A stretch of DNA of 64,000 nucleotides from Pseudomonas grandcourensis (GTDB lineage Bacteria > Pseudomonadota > Gammaproteobacteria > Pseudomonadales > Pseudomonadaceae), in NCBI RefSeq assembly GCF_039909015.1, contig NZ_CP150919.1:2518501-2582500 (forward strand). The letters run 5' to 3'. This document shows positions 25,169 through 33,422 of this stretch, in pieces; position 1 is the first letter of the stretch; each line of letters begins with the position of its first letter. The notes under the pieces are model-generated. The model was not told the origin of the DNA. It saw only the letters and a program-made list of their open reading frames with translations, and did no database searches. Made by a program: the position numbers and the translations under genes.

Positions 25169-27418
25169 TCAGTTGGCGATCACCGGCACTGTCCGCACGG
25201 AACCTTGGGACGAGGTGATCGTGGCGGTCGGGTTCGCCGACGGTACGACCGTGGTGGTGTTGTTCACCGTCAACCGCCAGCGACCGTTCCCCGGTACGGT
25301 GGTGGTGCCCAGGGTGACCAGACCGGTCGGCGTGGTGACCTTGATGGTGATGGTGTTGCCGGTGGTCACCGATGATGTGCCGGCAAAGTCCCAGGTGAAT
25401 CGGTTATTGGAACGGGCACTCACCGTTGCGGTGGTCACTGCGAAGGTTTCTGCGGCAGGCCTTGGCGAGACCTGCACCGTGACCGTGGCCGGCGATGTCG
25501 ACTGGGCGCCGAAGCTGTCCCGGGCGATATAGGTGAAGGTCGTGGTGAAGGCCGTGGTGAAGGTGGCCGGTGGGGTATAGGTGAGCACCGTGCCGTTACT
25601 GCTGACGGTGCCGCGATTTGCCGGTGGCTGAGTGAAGCTGGCGACCGCGAGTGGCACATTGCCTTCTGGGTCGGTGTCGTTGGCCAGCACGTTGATTGGA
25701 ATCGCCACACCCAGTGTCGTGACGGCATCGGCGACTGCCACCGGAGGCCGGTTAGGCGCCACGGTAATGGTCACGGTTGCCGCTGTCGTGGAGGCCAGCC
25801 CTTTGATGTCTTGGGCCTTGTAGGTGAAGGTCGTGGTCAGCGGTGCGTTGACGACAGCGGGAGGGGTGTAGACCACTGCCGTAGTGCCGCTCAATGCCAC
25901 GCGGCCCTGGCCGGTGGCCGGTTGGGTCAGCGCGGTAATGCTCAACGGCGTATTGCCGTCCGGATCCCTGTCGTTGGCCAGCAGGTTGAGGGTGATCGGC
26001 ACGCCGAAGCTGGTGCTGCCGGTATCGGCGACGGAGATCGGTGCCTGGTTCGCACCGGTGTCCGGCGCCGTGCCCACGACCACCACGGGTTCGGTGTCGC
26101 TGCCGCCGGCGGCGGATTTGACCGTCACGGTTGCAGGGGGTTGGGACAGGTCAGCCACCGTCAGGCGTTGCAGGATTCCGGTTTTCGACAGCCGTCCGTA
26201 ACCCTGGGCGACCATGTCCGGTACCACCACTTCGTCCGTGGAGGTGGCCTCGATCAGCAGGCTGTGGTTGCTCCAGCTGTAACGGGCGGTCTGGATTTTC
26301 ACCACGTCCGAGAGCTTGCTCGACACCGCGGTCGGGCGGGTGGTCCCGGCGGGGTTGGTGGCGGTAACCACCACGACCGGCGGCACCGTTGCGTTGGCCA
26401 GCAGATGCTGGGCGAAGAACACGCCGTTGTTGTCGCTCACCATGTTGGTCTGGCAAGGCGACACAGGCGGGCCGGGGACCAGGGCGATGCTTTCGCGAAA
26501 GCACAGGGTCGAACCGTTGGCGGCTTTGGCAAACACTTCGACCCGGGTGGTGGCGCCGCCCGTGCCGGCTATGCGGCGGTAGGTGGCTCGGGTCAGGTCC
26601 ACCGCGGTTTGCGCGCGGTTGTCGAGCACCTTGCCGGACAGGGTGAAGAGGTTGGTCTGGAGGGTTCCGGCCGGACCCTGGATGCGCACGAAGTTGGTGT
26701 TGTTGGGGCTGCCGGTCACGGCTTCGGTGAGGTTGGGGTCGCCAACGAAGGTTTCGACGGCGCCGGTGTCCGGGTTCACCTCGGTGTAGGGGCCGTTGAC
26801 GCTACGCAGGAACGGCCCGATCGCACCGTTGACCGCACCGCTGAAAACCCCCGGCGCACCGATGCCGACGTCCCGGGTGATGTTGATCGCGCGACGGCCG
26901 GGGGTGGTGACGTTGACCGTTTCCACGCCATAGGGGTGGGTAATGGTGTAGGTCCCGGCAGTAGGAATGTTCACCCGCATACGAATCCGCGCGAAGCTGA
27001 TCTGGTCGCCATCGAGCGGGTTGCCACCGGCAAATGCAGCCTCGATCCCGGCGACATAGGCGTCCATGCCATAGCCGGCGGTGTTGTTGGGGATGCTGGT
27101 CTCGGCAAGGAACCAGAAGGCTTCGTCCGGCCAGTTATCCGGGAACACCATCGGCAGGGTGTCGTCGAAAATGCCCGGTGTCGGCAGCAGGGTGCACATG
27201 TAGGCCGGTGGCACGCTGGCGGCCACCCGCGAACTGGCGGCGCGTGACTGGCACAGCTCCATCGACAGTTGATTCTTGTCCTGATACCAGATCGGGAATT
27301 TCCCGGTGGCAAAGGTGTAAGGTCCGGGATCGACGGCGGCGAGTTGTGCCAAAGCACTGCCGGTCAGCGATAGAGTCAGTCCCAGGGCGTTGAGCGCCAG
27401 GCGTGGCCATTTGTTCAT
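25169..27418 (-). CDS. Secreted multidomain protein with Ig/cadherin-like repeats (paralogue A)
   Basis: 749 residues. A signal peptide of about 24 residues ends ALA. The N-terminal ~400 residues share an uncharacterised domain with the neighbouring gene: start A-V-D-P-G-P-Y, then W-Y-Q-D, P-G-I-F-D-D-T, D-G-D-Q-I-S-F-A-R-I-R, H-P-Y-G-V-E, G-P-F-L-R-S-V. The C-terminal half adds two cadherin-like repeats (N-D-x-D-P-x-G-N and F-T-Y-x-A-x-D), as in bacterial adhesins or surface proteins, and a final beta-rich module. No membrane anchor or sorting signal is seen. GGAGG before 27418 decides the start. Second gene of an operon with the paralogue 35 bp upstream. Confidence 0.83.
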   Translation of the reverse strand: MNKWPRLALNALGLTLSLTGSALAQLAAVDPGPYTFATGKFPIWYQDKNQLSMELCQSRAASSRVAASVPPAYMCTLLPTPGIFDDTLPMVFPDNWPDEAFWFLAETSIPNNTAGYGMDAYVAGIEAAFAGGNPLDGDQISFARIRMRVNIPTAGTYTITHPYGVETVNVTTPGRRAINITRDVGIGAPGVFSGAVNGAIGPFLRSVNGPYTEVNPDTGAVETFVGDPNLTEAVTGSPNNTNFVRIQGPAGTLQTNLFTLSGKVLDNRAQTAVDLTRATYRRIAGTGGATTRVEVFAKAANGSTLCFRESIALVPGPPVSPCQTNMVSDNNGVFFAQHLLANATVPPVVVVTATNPAGTTRPTAVSSKLSDVVKIQTARYSWSNHSLLIEATSTDEVVVPDMVAQGYGRLSKTGILQRLTVADLSQPPATVTVKSAAGGSDTEPVVVVGTAPDTGANQAPISVADTGSTSFGVPITLNLLANDRDPDGNTPLSITALTQPATGQGRVALSGTTAVVYTPPAVVNAPLTTTFTYKAQDIKGLASTTAATVTITVAPNRPPVAVADAVTTLGVAIPINVLANDTDPEGNVPLAVASFTQPPANRGTVSSNGTVLTYTPPATFTTAFTTTFTYIARDSFGAQSTSPATVTVQVSPRPAAETFAVTTATVSARSNNRFTWDFAGTSSVTTGNTITIKVTTPTGLVTLGTTTVPGNGRWRLTVNNTTTVVPSANPTATITSSQGSVRTVPVIAN

Positions 27419-27453
27419 GATGCCTCCTGATGAGGATCCGGGCATGTGGGCGT

Positions 27454-28800
27454 TCATTGCACGATGACCACTTCTTCGGTATCGCTGCCGCCATTGGAGG
27501 ACGACACACGAACCTGGGCTGGCGGAATCGGCGAGATGCCGGTGGCCAGGCTTTTCACGGCGCCGTCACCACTCAGGGCGCCGATGGCGATACCGGTGCC
27601 GGAGGTGGCGGTGAGCACCGGTGGCGACGTTTCATCGCTGGTCGAGGCCACGATGGTGATTTGCCCGGTGCTCAGGCTGTACTCGGCGCGTGAGATCGTC
27701 ACCAGGTCGGTCAGCGGCATGGGCAAGGTGGTCGGTGTGCTGCTGGCGATGGCCAGGTGGTTGTCGGCGGTCACCTGCAAGGTGCTCGGCAGCGTCGGAT
27801 TGTTCGGCGACTGCGCATACCAGTGGCCGGTAGTGTTCGCCTCGGTGAAGTTCAGCACCGGGTTGTTGCTGCCCAGGATCACGGTGGCCGGTGGCGGCGG
27901 GGCCAACACGAACACGTCCTGTTGGGCCACCGGGGCGCTGGTGCCGGCCTGTCGCGAGTAGGTGCTGCGCTCGGCGATCACCGGGGTCGGCCGGACCACC
28001 TTCGACAACTTGCCGGATACGGCGAAGAGGTTGGTGCGCAAGTCCAGGCCGTTGGGGCCTTCGATGCGCACGTAGTTGGTGTTGAACGGGCTGCCGGTGA
28101 CGGCTTCGGAGAGGTTCGGGTCGCCAACGAACTGTTCGGCCTGGCCAGTGCTCGGGTTGGTCTCGGTGTAGGGGCCGCTGACGCTGCGCAGAAACGGCCC
28201 GACGTCGCCCTTGAGCGCGCCGTTGTAGGTTTTTGGCGCACCGATGCCAATGTCCCGGGTCATGTTGATCGCCCGCCGGCCGGGGGTGTCGACGTTGAAC
28301 ACTTCGACGCCGTAGGGGTGGGTGATGACATAAGTGCCGGCGGTTGGCACGTCGATGCGAACACGGATACGGGCGAAGCTGATCTGGTCGCCCTCCAGTG
28401 GATCCCCACCACTGAAGGCTGCTTCGAGCGCCGAGACATAGGTCAGGTCGATGCCTCGGGCGGCATCGACGATGGTCGTTTCGCCTGTTGCCCAGAACGC
28501 TTCGTCGGGGAAATTGGTCGGGAAGACCAACGGTTGGGTGTCATCGAAAATGCCGGGATTAGGGATCAGCGAGCACATGTAAGTCGGGGCGCCCGGCGCG
28601 CTGGCAACTCTGGAACTGACAGCCTTCGATAAACACAGGTCAAGGGTTCGGCCGTGGCTGTCTTGATACCAGGCGGCGAAATTGCCATTGGCTGGCAGGT
28701 AGGGTCCGGGGTCTACGGCAAATAGCGCGGCCTGGGCAATACCTTGTGCTAGAGCGGTCACAACCAGGGCGGTCGCGGTTTTGCACAGTAACGGGTGCAT
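27454..28800 (-). CDS. Secreted protein (paralogue B), first gene of sigma-54 operon
   Basis: 448 residues with a signal peptide of about 24 residues ending AQA. Almost the whole mature chain aligns by eye with the N-terminal half of the neighbouring paralogue (A-V-D-P-G-P-Y, W-Y-Q-D, P-G-I-F-D-D-T, D-Q-I-S-F-A-R-I-R, H-P-Y-G-V-E, R-A-I-N-M-T-R-D-I-G-I-G-A-P, G-P-F-L-R-S-V-S-G-P-Y-T-E), but it lacks the cadherin-like repeats. Both end with a G-G-S-D-T-E-x-V-V-V motif at the matching place. Cysteines are few (three near the N-terminus). The function of the shared domain is not known to me. A -24/-12 promoter lies 60 bases upstream. Confidence 0.83.
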   Translation of the reverse strand: MHPLLCKTATALVVTALAQGIAQAALFAVDPGPYLPANGNFAAWYQDSHGRTLDLCLSKAVSSRVASAPGAPTYMCSLIPNPGIFDDTQPLVFPTNFPDEAFWATGETTIVDAARGIDLTYVSALEAAFSGGDPLEGDQISFARIRVRIDVPTAGTYVITHPYGVEVFNVDTPGRRAINMTRDIGIGAPKTYNGALKGDVGPFLRSVSGPYTETNPSTGQAEQFVGDPNLSEAVTGSPFNTNYVRIEGPNGLDLRTNLFAVSGKLSKVVRPTPVIAERSTYSRQAGTSAPVAQQDVFVLAPPPPATVILGSNNPVLNFTEANTTGHWYAQSPNNPTLPSTLQVTADNHLAIASSTPTTLPMPLTDLVTISRAEYSLSTGQITIVASTSDETSPPVLTATSGTGIAIGALSGDGAVKSLATGISPIPPAQVRVSSSNGGSDTEEVVIVQ

Positions 28801-28859
28801 GAGTATTCCCTCTGTCGAAGTACTTGCCCCTTGGGGTGGGCCAGTTGGCTTGGGTGTTC

Positions 28860-28875
28860 GGCAACTTCCATACCA
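28860..28875 (-). promoter_or_regulatory. Sigma-54 (-24/-12) promoter of the secreted-protein operon
   Basis: On the minus strand TGGTATGGAAGTTGCC matches the sigma-54 consensus TGGCACG-N4-TTGC, with the GG and GC doublets at the strict 12-base register. It would start transcription near 28849, leaving a leader of about 49 bases before the ATG at 28800. A 14-bp palindrome lies 98 bp upstream. Confidence 0.75.
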
Positions 28876-28964
28876 ATCGGCGAAAACGCCCGTGAGAGGC
28901 CCGCAGTAAAGGTGTTGGTGCAATCGCCGGCGGAACACCGGGACGATATGGAACGGGCAACTGT

Positions 28965-28978
28965 CCCCAACTTTGGGG
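28965..28978. promoter_or_regulatory. 14-bp palindrome, likely enhancer (UAS) for an NtrC-type activator
   Basis: CCCCAACTTTGGGG: two 6-bp arms CCCCAA/TTGGGG around a 2-bp centre. The centre is about 98 bp from the -24 element at 28873, a typical distance for a sigma-54 enhancer. The same palindrome recurs at 30544. Binding by the response regulator encoded at 33391 is inferred. Confidence 0.7.
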
Positions 28979-29080
28979 GTGACGGGGCCGCGGGGCGGGT
29001 GGGGTATCGCAGCCCCCAGGTTCGGGCAATCGGCCATGGCTGGGCTATAAACCTATAGGGGGTTTCCGGGAACGGTGTCC

Positions 29081-30526
29081 ATGAACACAATCGCCAAAGT
29101 ACTTGCGACCGACAGCGAAGTTCGCTTGAACACGCGCAAGGAGCCGTTCAATCTGCTGCGCTGGTTTTCACTCGTCAGCATGGCGGTGATCGGCACGGTG
29201 GCGGTGGCGCTGGGGGCGGTATCCACGCGGTTCGTGATTACCGAAAGCGTGCAGCGCGATGCGCTCCTGACCTCACAATTCATTCAGGCGATCGCCTCGG
29301 CCGAGGTGCGCCATGTGTCGATTCCCAACGTCAGGACCATGGGCGAGTTGCTCGACCCACGAAAAGACAAGGACTTTCCCGACATCGACCCGCTGTCCCG
29401 TGCCAGTGTCCGTGGTGAATTCCTCGACCATATCGAAAACTTGCCGGACGTGATCCTGGTCAACATCTATGCCCCCGACCGCATGGTGATCTGGTCGACC
29501 AACCCGGCCTTGATGGGCATCACGGTCCATGCCGATGAAGACCTCGAGCGGGCATTCAACGCCAGGACTTCGGTGTCGACCAGTTACCACGGTGTGGACA
29601 AAACCCGCATGGAGCAGAAGTTCCTGGAGCCACCCAAATACGCCTTCATCGAAAACTACATTCCCCTGTTCGACGCCGATGGCAGCACCGTCACGGCGAT
29701 GGTCGAGATCTACAAGGAACCGCAGGACCTGATCAACCGCATGGAGCGCGGCCTGGTGCTGATCTGGCTGGCGACCGCCCTGGGCGGCGGTCTGATTTAC
29801 CTGGGGCTGTACTGGATCGTGCGGCGAGCGGCGATCCTGCTGGCGATGCAGCAGAAGCAATTGATCACCAACGAAACCTTTGTGGCGCTGGGGGAGGTGT
29901 CCTCGGCGGTTGCCCACAGCCTGCGCAATCCGCTGGCGAACATTCGTTCAAGCGCCGAGCTGGCGATAGAGTTCGACAGCGGCCCGGCACACAGGAACAT
30001 CAACGACATCATTGGTCAGGTCGATCGCATGTCGACATGGGTACGGGAGTTGCTCCAGTCCCTGCGACCGCTCAATGACGAGGCGGAACCTGTGAACCTG
30101 GTGGCGGCCCTGCATGACAGCCTGATGGCTTACGAGCACCAGATCGGCAAGGCCAAGGTCAACGTGGTGTTCGAGCCGGACCAGACGCCCATGGTGCTGA
30201 GCCAGCACGTGCAACTGACCCAGATCCTCAACAGCCTGCTGTCAAATGCGGTGGAAGCCATGGACGGCGGCGGCACGCTGACCATCCGGATCGAACCGCG
30301 CGATGCCCAGCGCGTCAGTGTGAGGGTGAGCGATACCGGCAAAGGCATGAACGATGAACAGCGCACCATGGCCTTCCGGCCGTTCTTCACCACCAAGCAG
30401 GGCGGGCTGGGCGTCGGGCTGGTGCTGGTCAAGCGGATCATGGAGCGATTTGGCGGCGCGGTGGCCCTTGATAGCAGTGAAGGCGAGGGCACCACTGTGC
30501 ACCTTTCGTTTGTTCTGGCTCCCTGA
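29081..30526 (+). CDS. NtrB/ZraS-type membrane histidine kinase (copy 1)
   Basis: 481 residues. TM1 about 29-49, a periplasmic sensor domain about 50-225, and TM2 about 230-250. The phosphoacceptor helix has H279 in SSAVAHSLRNPLANIRSSAEL; N, G1 (DTGKGM) and G2 (GGLGVGLVLVKRIMERFGG) boxes follow. The kinase core is of the class that partners NtrC-like regulators. It is clearly a paralogue of the kinase at 31929 across its length, including the periplasmic part (R-T-M-G-E-L-L-D-P-R, W-S-T-N, I-E-N-Y-I-P-L-F). No regulator gene follows directly; the next response regulator is at 33391. No canonical promoter recognised upstream. Confidence 0.92.
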   Translation: MNTIAKVLATDSEVRLNTRKEPFNLLRWFSLVSMAVIGTVAVALGAVSTRFVITESVQRDALLTSQFIQAIASAEVRHVSIPNVRTMGELLDPRKDKDFPDIDPLSRASVRGEFLDHIENLPDVILVNIYAPDRMVIWSTNPALMGITVHADEDLERAFNARTSVSTSYHGVDKTRMEQKFLEPPKYAFIENYIPLFDADGSTVTAMVEIYKEPQDLINRMERGLVLIWLATALGGGLIYLGLYWIVRRAAILLAMQQKQLITNETFVALGEVSSAVAHSLRNPLANIRSSAELAIEFDSGPAHRNINDIIGQVDRMSTWVRELLQSLRPLNDEAEPVNLVAALHDSLMAYEHQIGKAKVNVVFEPDQTPMVLSQHVQLTQILNSLLSNAVEAMDGGGTLTIRIEPRDAQRVSVRVSDTGKGMNDEQRTMAFRPFFTTKQGGLGVGLVLVKRIMERFGGAVALDSSEGEGTTVHLSFVLAP

Positions 30527-30543
30527 AAACGGGGATGGACTAC

Positions 30544-30557
30544 CCCCAACATTGGGG
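30544..30557. promoter_or_regulatory. 14-bp palindrome, likely enhancer (UAS) for the SCO1 gene
   Basis: CCCCAACATTGGGG, the same arms as the site at 28965 with a different 2-bp centre. Its centre is 106 bp upstream of the -24 GG of the promoter at 30655. A second partial half-site (AATCCCCGG) follows at 30561. Confidence 0.7.
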
Positions 30558-30654
30558 ATCAATCCCCGGTCATCTCCTCGGTCATCGCACATTGATTTTG
30601 ATAAATCATTGTTTTGTCGAGCTTTAGTACGTCTTTATAAAAAGAACACATGAT

Positions 30655-30670
30655 TGGCGAGGTCCTTGCA
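30655..30670 (+). promoter_or_regulatory. Sigma-54 (-24/-12) promoter of the SCO1/cytochrome gene
   Basis: TGGCGAGGTCCTTGCA matches TGGCACG-N4-TTGCW with GG and GC in correct register. Transcription would begin near 30681, about 30 bases before the ATG at 30712. It is the best sigma-54 match noticed in the window. Confidence 0.82.
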
Positions 30671-30711
30671 AAACCACCGTCACCCCCTTCACCACATCGA
30701 GGCGGCTGGTG

Positions 30712-31827
30712 ATGGAAAATAAAGAGATGCATACACCGCGCTCACGAGCCTTGGGCATGCACCTGGTGCTGATGCTGGTGACCGGCTTGCTGGCCAGCCA
30801 GGTGCTGGTCGCCAGCCAGCCGACGTCGACGCCCGAACCTGCTCCGGCACCCACTGGTGAACCCGCGGTCGTTGAAGCCGTCACCCCGTGGGGTGCCGAC
30901 TATTTCCCCAACACCCCGCTGACCGACCAGGACGGACAGCCGCTGCATTTTTTCGATGACCTGATCAAAGACAAGGTGGTGGTGATCAACTTCATCTTCA
31001 CCTCGTGCAGCGACTCCTGCCCCCTGGAAACCGCGCGTCTGCGCCAGGTGCAGAAACTGCTGGGGGATCGGGTCGGCAAGGACATCTTCTTCTACTCCAT
31101 CAGCATCGACCCCTTGAGTGATACCCCCGAGGTGCTCAAGGCCTATGCGCAACGCTTCCAGGTCGGGCCCGGGTGGAAATTCCTCACCGGGGAGTTCGCC
31201 GAAGTCACCGACCTGCGCAAAAAGCTGGGGCTGTTCATCGAAGGCGTCGATAACGGGCGCAACAAGGACCATAACCTGAGCCTGATCGTCGGCAACCAGG
31301 CAACAGGCCGCTGGATGAAAGCCTCGCCGTTCGAGAACCCGTGGATTCTGGCCGACCAACTGGCCAATACCCTGCATAACTGGAAACAGCCCAGTGTGGA
31401 AGAAAGCTATGTCGATGCACCGGAAATCCGCCCGCCGAGCAATGGCGAAGAGCTGTTTCGCACCCGCTGCGCGTCTTGCCACAGCCTCGGTCCGCTGGAC
31501 GGGCAGGGCATCGGCCTGCGCAGCATCGGCCCAGACCTGATCGGCGTGACCTATCAGCGCGATCCGGCCTGGATCAACCGCTGGATCCGCGAACCTGACC
31601 GCATGCTCGCGGAAAAGGACCCGATTGCGATGGAACTGTTCGAGCGCTACAACAGGATCGCGATGCCCAACTTGCGGCTGGATCCACATTCCGCCCAGTC
31701 CCTCATCGATTTCCTGAAAGAAGAAACCGACCGTCAGCATCCGCCAGTGGCGCCATTGGCCAGTGGGAACGAGGAGCCCGAACGACATCATTCGGTCGCG
31801 CAACCCGAGTCACCCCGGGTGCAATAG
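30712..31827 (+). CDS. SCO1/SenC-cytochrome c fusion protein
   Basis: 371 residues. An N-terminal hydrophobic anchor or signal (about 15-35) is followed by a Pro/Ala-rich linker. A SCO1/SenC thioredoxin-like domain (about 60-230) has the copper ligands C99 and C103 (C-S-D-S-C) and H187 (K-D-H-N-L). A class I cytochrome c domain (about 240-345) has the haem motif C253-A-S-C256-H257 and a probable axial M318 in A-M-P-N-L. A Gln/Pro-rich tail closes it. SCO proteins deliver copper to cytochrome oxidase or act as redox sensors. No oxidase gene is nearby; placement between two sensor kinases behind a sigma-54 promoter suggests a sensory or stress role (inference). Confidence 0.92.
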   Translation: MENKEMHTPRSRALGMHLVLMLVTGLLASQVLVASQPTSTPEPAPAPTGEPAVVEAVTPWGADYFPNTPLTDQDGQPLHFFDDLIKDKVVVINFIFTSCSDSCPLETARLRQVQKLLGDRVGKDIFFYSISIDPLSDTPEVLKAYAQRFQVGPGWKFLTGEFAEVTDLRKKLGLFIEGVDNGRNKDHNLSLIVGNQATGRWMKASPFENPWILADQLANTLHNWKQPSVEESYVDAPEIRPPSNGEELFRTRCASCHSLGPLDGQGIGLRSIGPDLIGVTYQRDPAWINRWIREPDRMLAEKDPIAMELFERYNRIAMPNLRLDPHSAQSLIDFLKEETDRQHPPVAPLASGNEEPERHHSVAQPESPRVQ

Positions 31828-31928
31828 TGTCAAAAAAATTACGCGGGCCGGTCAAGGTTATCAATGCCACCTACACTGATCCTGAAAGCGGCTGAACAGG
31901 CTCGATTTCAAGCACCCAGGACACAGCC

Positions 31929-33422
31929 ATGCAGATACTCGAACAACAAAAAGTAGCTGCGCCGCAGGCCCCGGCAGCACAACGCAAGGGGTGGCGACCG
32001 CAGTTCAATTTGCTGCGCTGGTTCTCCCTGGCAAGCTTTCTGATCATCGCTGTGGTGGCATTGGGGCTGGGTTACATCTCCACGCGCTTTGTGGTCGATG
32101 AAAGTATCGAGCGTGATTCAATGCTGACCGCGCAGTTCATCCAGTCCATTGGCGAGGCCGAAATCCGGCATGCCGGCATTGTCCCGGGCCGGACCATGGG
32201 TGAAATGCTGGACCCGCGCATGGACGATTCCGACCCCGACGTCAACCCCGCATCCCGGGCCGCTGCGCGTGTTGAGTTTCTCGACCATGTGAGGCACCTG
32301 CCGGACATCCTGCTGGCGACGGTGTACGCCCTGGACCGCACCGTGGTCTGGTCGACCAACTCCGATTTGATCGGCGTGCGCATCGAAGGCGACTTTGAGC
32401 TGGACGAGTCGTTCGAAATGAAATCGCCGGTGTCCACCAGTTACCACGAAATCGATGAGCAGCGTCCCGAGCAACGCCTGCTGCGCGACCCGGAGTATCT
32501 GTTCGTCGAGAACTACATTCCGATGTTCAACGCCGACCGCAGCAAAGTGATTGCCATGGTGGAAATCTATAAAGAGCCGCTGGATCTGGTGGAGCGCATC
32601 CAGCGTGGCTTCAAGGCGATCTGGCTGGCCACGCTGATCGGCGGGGCGGCCATTTACCTGGGGCTGTTCTGGATCGTGCGACGCGCGGCGACGCTGTTGC
32701 AGAGCCAGCAGAAACAATTGATCGCCAACGAGACTTTTGTCGCCCTTGGCGAGATGTCTTCGGCGGTGGCCCACAGCTTGCGCAACCCGCTGGCCAATAT
32801 CCGTTCAAGCGCCGAACTGGCCCAGGACATTGCCAGCCAGACCGCACAGAAAAACATCGGCGACATCATCAGTCAGGTCGACCGCATGTCGCGTTGGGTT
32901 CGTGAACTGCTGGTGTCGTTGCGGCCGATGAATGACGACTGTGAAACGGTCGATCTGGTGCTGGCCCTCGAAGACACCCTGAGTGCCTTTGAGTCCCTGA
33001 TCAAGCGTTCGGATGTCGAAGTGCGTTTCTCCCCTGTCAGCGTGCCACCGGTCGTCAGCCAGCAGGTGCTGCTTACGCAAATACTCAATAGCCTGTTTGC
33101 CAATGCACTGGAAGCCATGCCCAAGGGTGGCGTGCTGACGATCGAGGTCGACTCCTCGGTGTCCGGCGACGTGAGAATGACATTGACCGACACGGGCAAG
33201 GGCATGTCCAAACAACAGCAGCAAATGGTCTTCAAGCCGTTTTTCACCACCAAGCAAGGTGGGTTGGGCGTGGGCCTGGCACTGGTCAAAAGAATAATGG
33301 AGCGGTTTGACGGCTCGGTCGAACTGACCAGCCGGGAGCAGGAAGGAACCCGTGTTTGTCTCAATTTCAAAGTGGCAACGGGAGGGGAATATGGAGCACA
33401 GCATTCTGCTGGTCGAGGATGA
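31929..33422 (+). CDS. NtrB/ZraS-type membrane histidine kinase (copy 2)
   Basis: 497 residues with the same architecture as the kinase at 29081: TM1 about 33-53, periplasmic domain about 54-228, TM2 about 235-253. H282 lies in SSAVAHSLRNPLANIRSSAEL, and the ATPase ends G-G-L-G-V-G-L-A-L-V-K-R-I-M-E-R-F. The two kinases keep the same periplasmic motifs but differ in charged residues, so they may read related but different signals. The 3' end overlaps the response regulator by 32 bp, making this copy the likely direct partner. AGGA precedes the ATG. Confidence 0.93.
   Translation: MQILEQQKVAAPQAPAAQRKGWRPQFNLLRWFSLASFLIIAVVALGLGYISTRFVVDESIERDSMLTAQFIQSIGEAEIRHAGIVPGRTMGEMLDPRMDDSDPDVNPASRAAARVEFLDHVRHLPDILLATVYALDRTVVWSTNSDLIGVRIEGDFELDESFEMKSPVSTSYHEIDEQRPEQRLLRDPEYLFVENYIPMFNADRSKVIAMVEIYKEPLDLVERIQRGFKAIWLATLIGGAAIYLGLFWIVRRAATLLQSQQKQLIANETFVALGEMSSAVAHSLRNPLANIRSSAELAQDIASQTAQKNIGDIISQVDRMSRWVRELLVSLRPMNDDCETVDLVLALEDTLSAFESLIKRSDVEVRFSPVSVPPVVSQQVLLTQILNSLFANALEAMPKGGVLTIEVDSSVSGDVRMTLTDTGKGMSKQQQQMVFKPFFTTKQGGLGVGLALVKRIMERFDGSVELTSREQEGTRVCLNFKVATGGEYGAQHSAGRG

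Noticed and set aside
29031..29046. Sigma-54 promoter for the first kinase gene (CGGCCATGGCTGGGCT)
   Set aside because: GG and GC are in register, but the -12 element lacks TTGC and the -24 lacks TGGCAC; too weak to claim.
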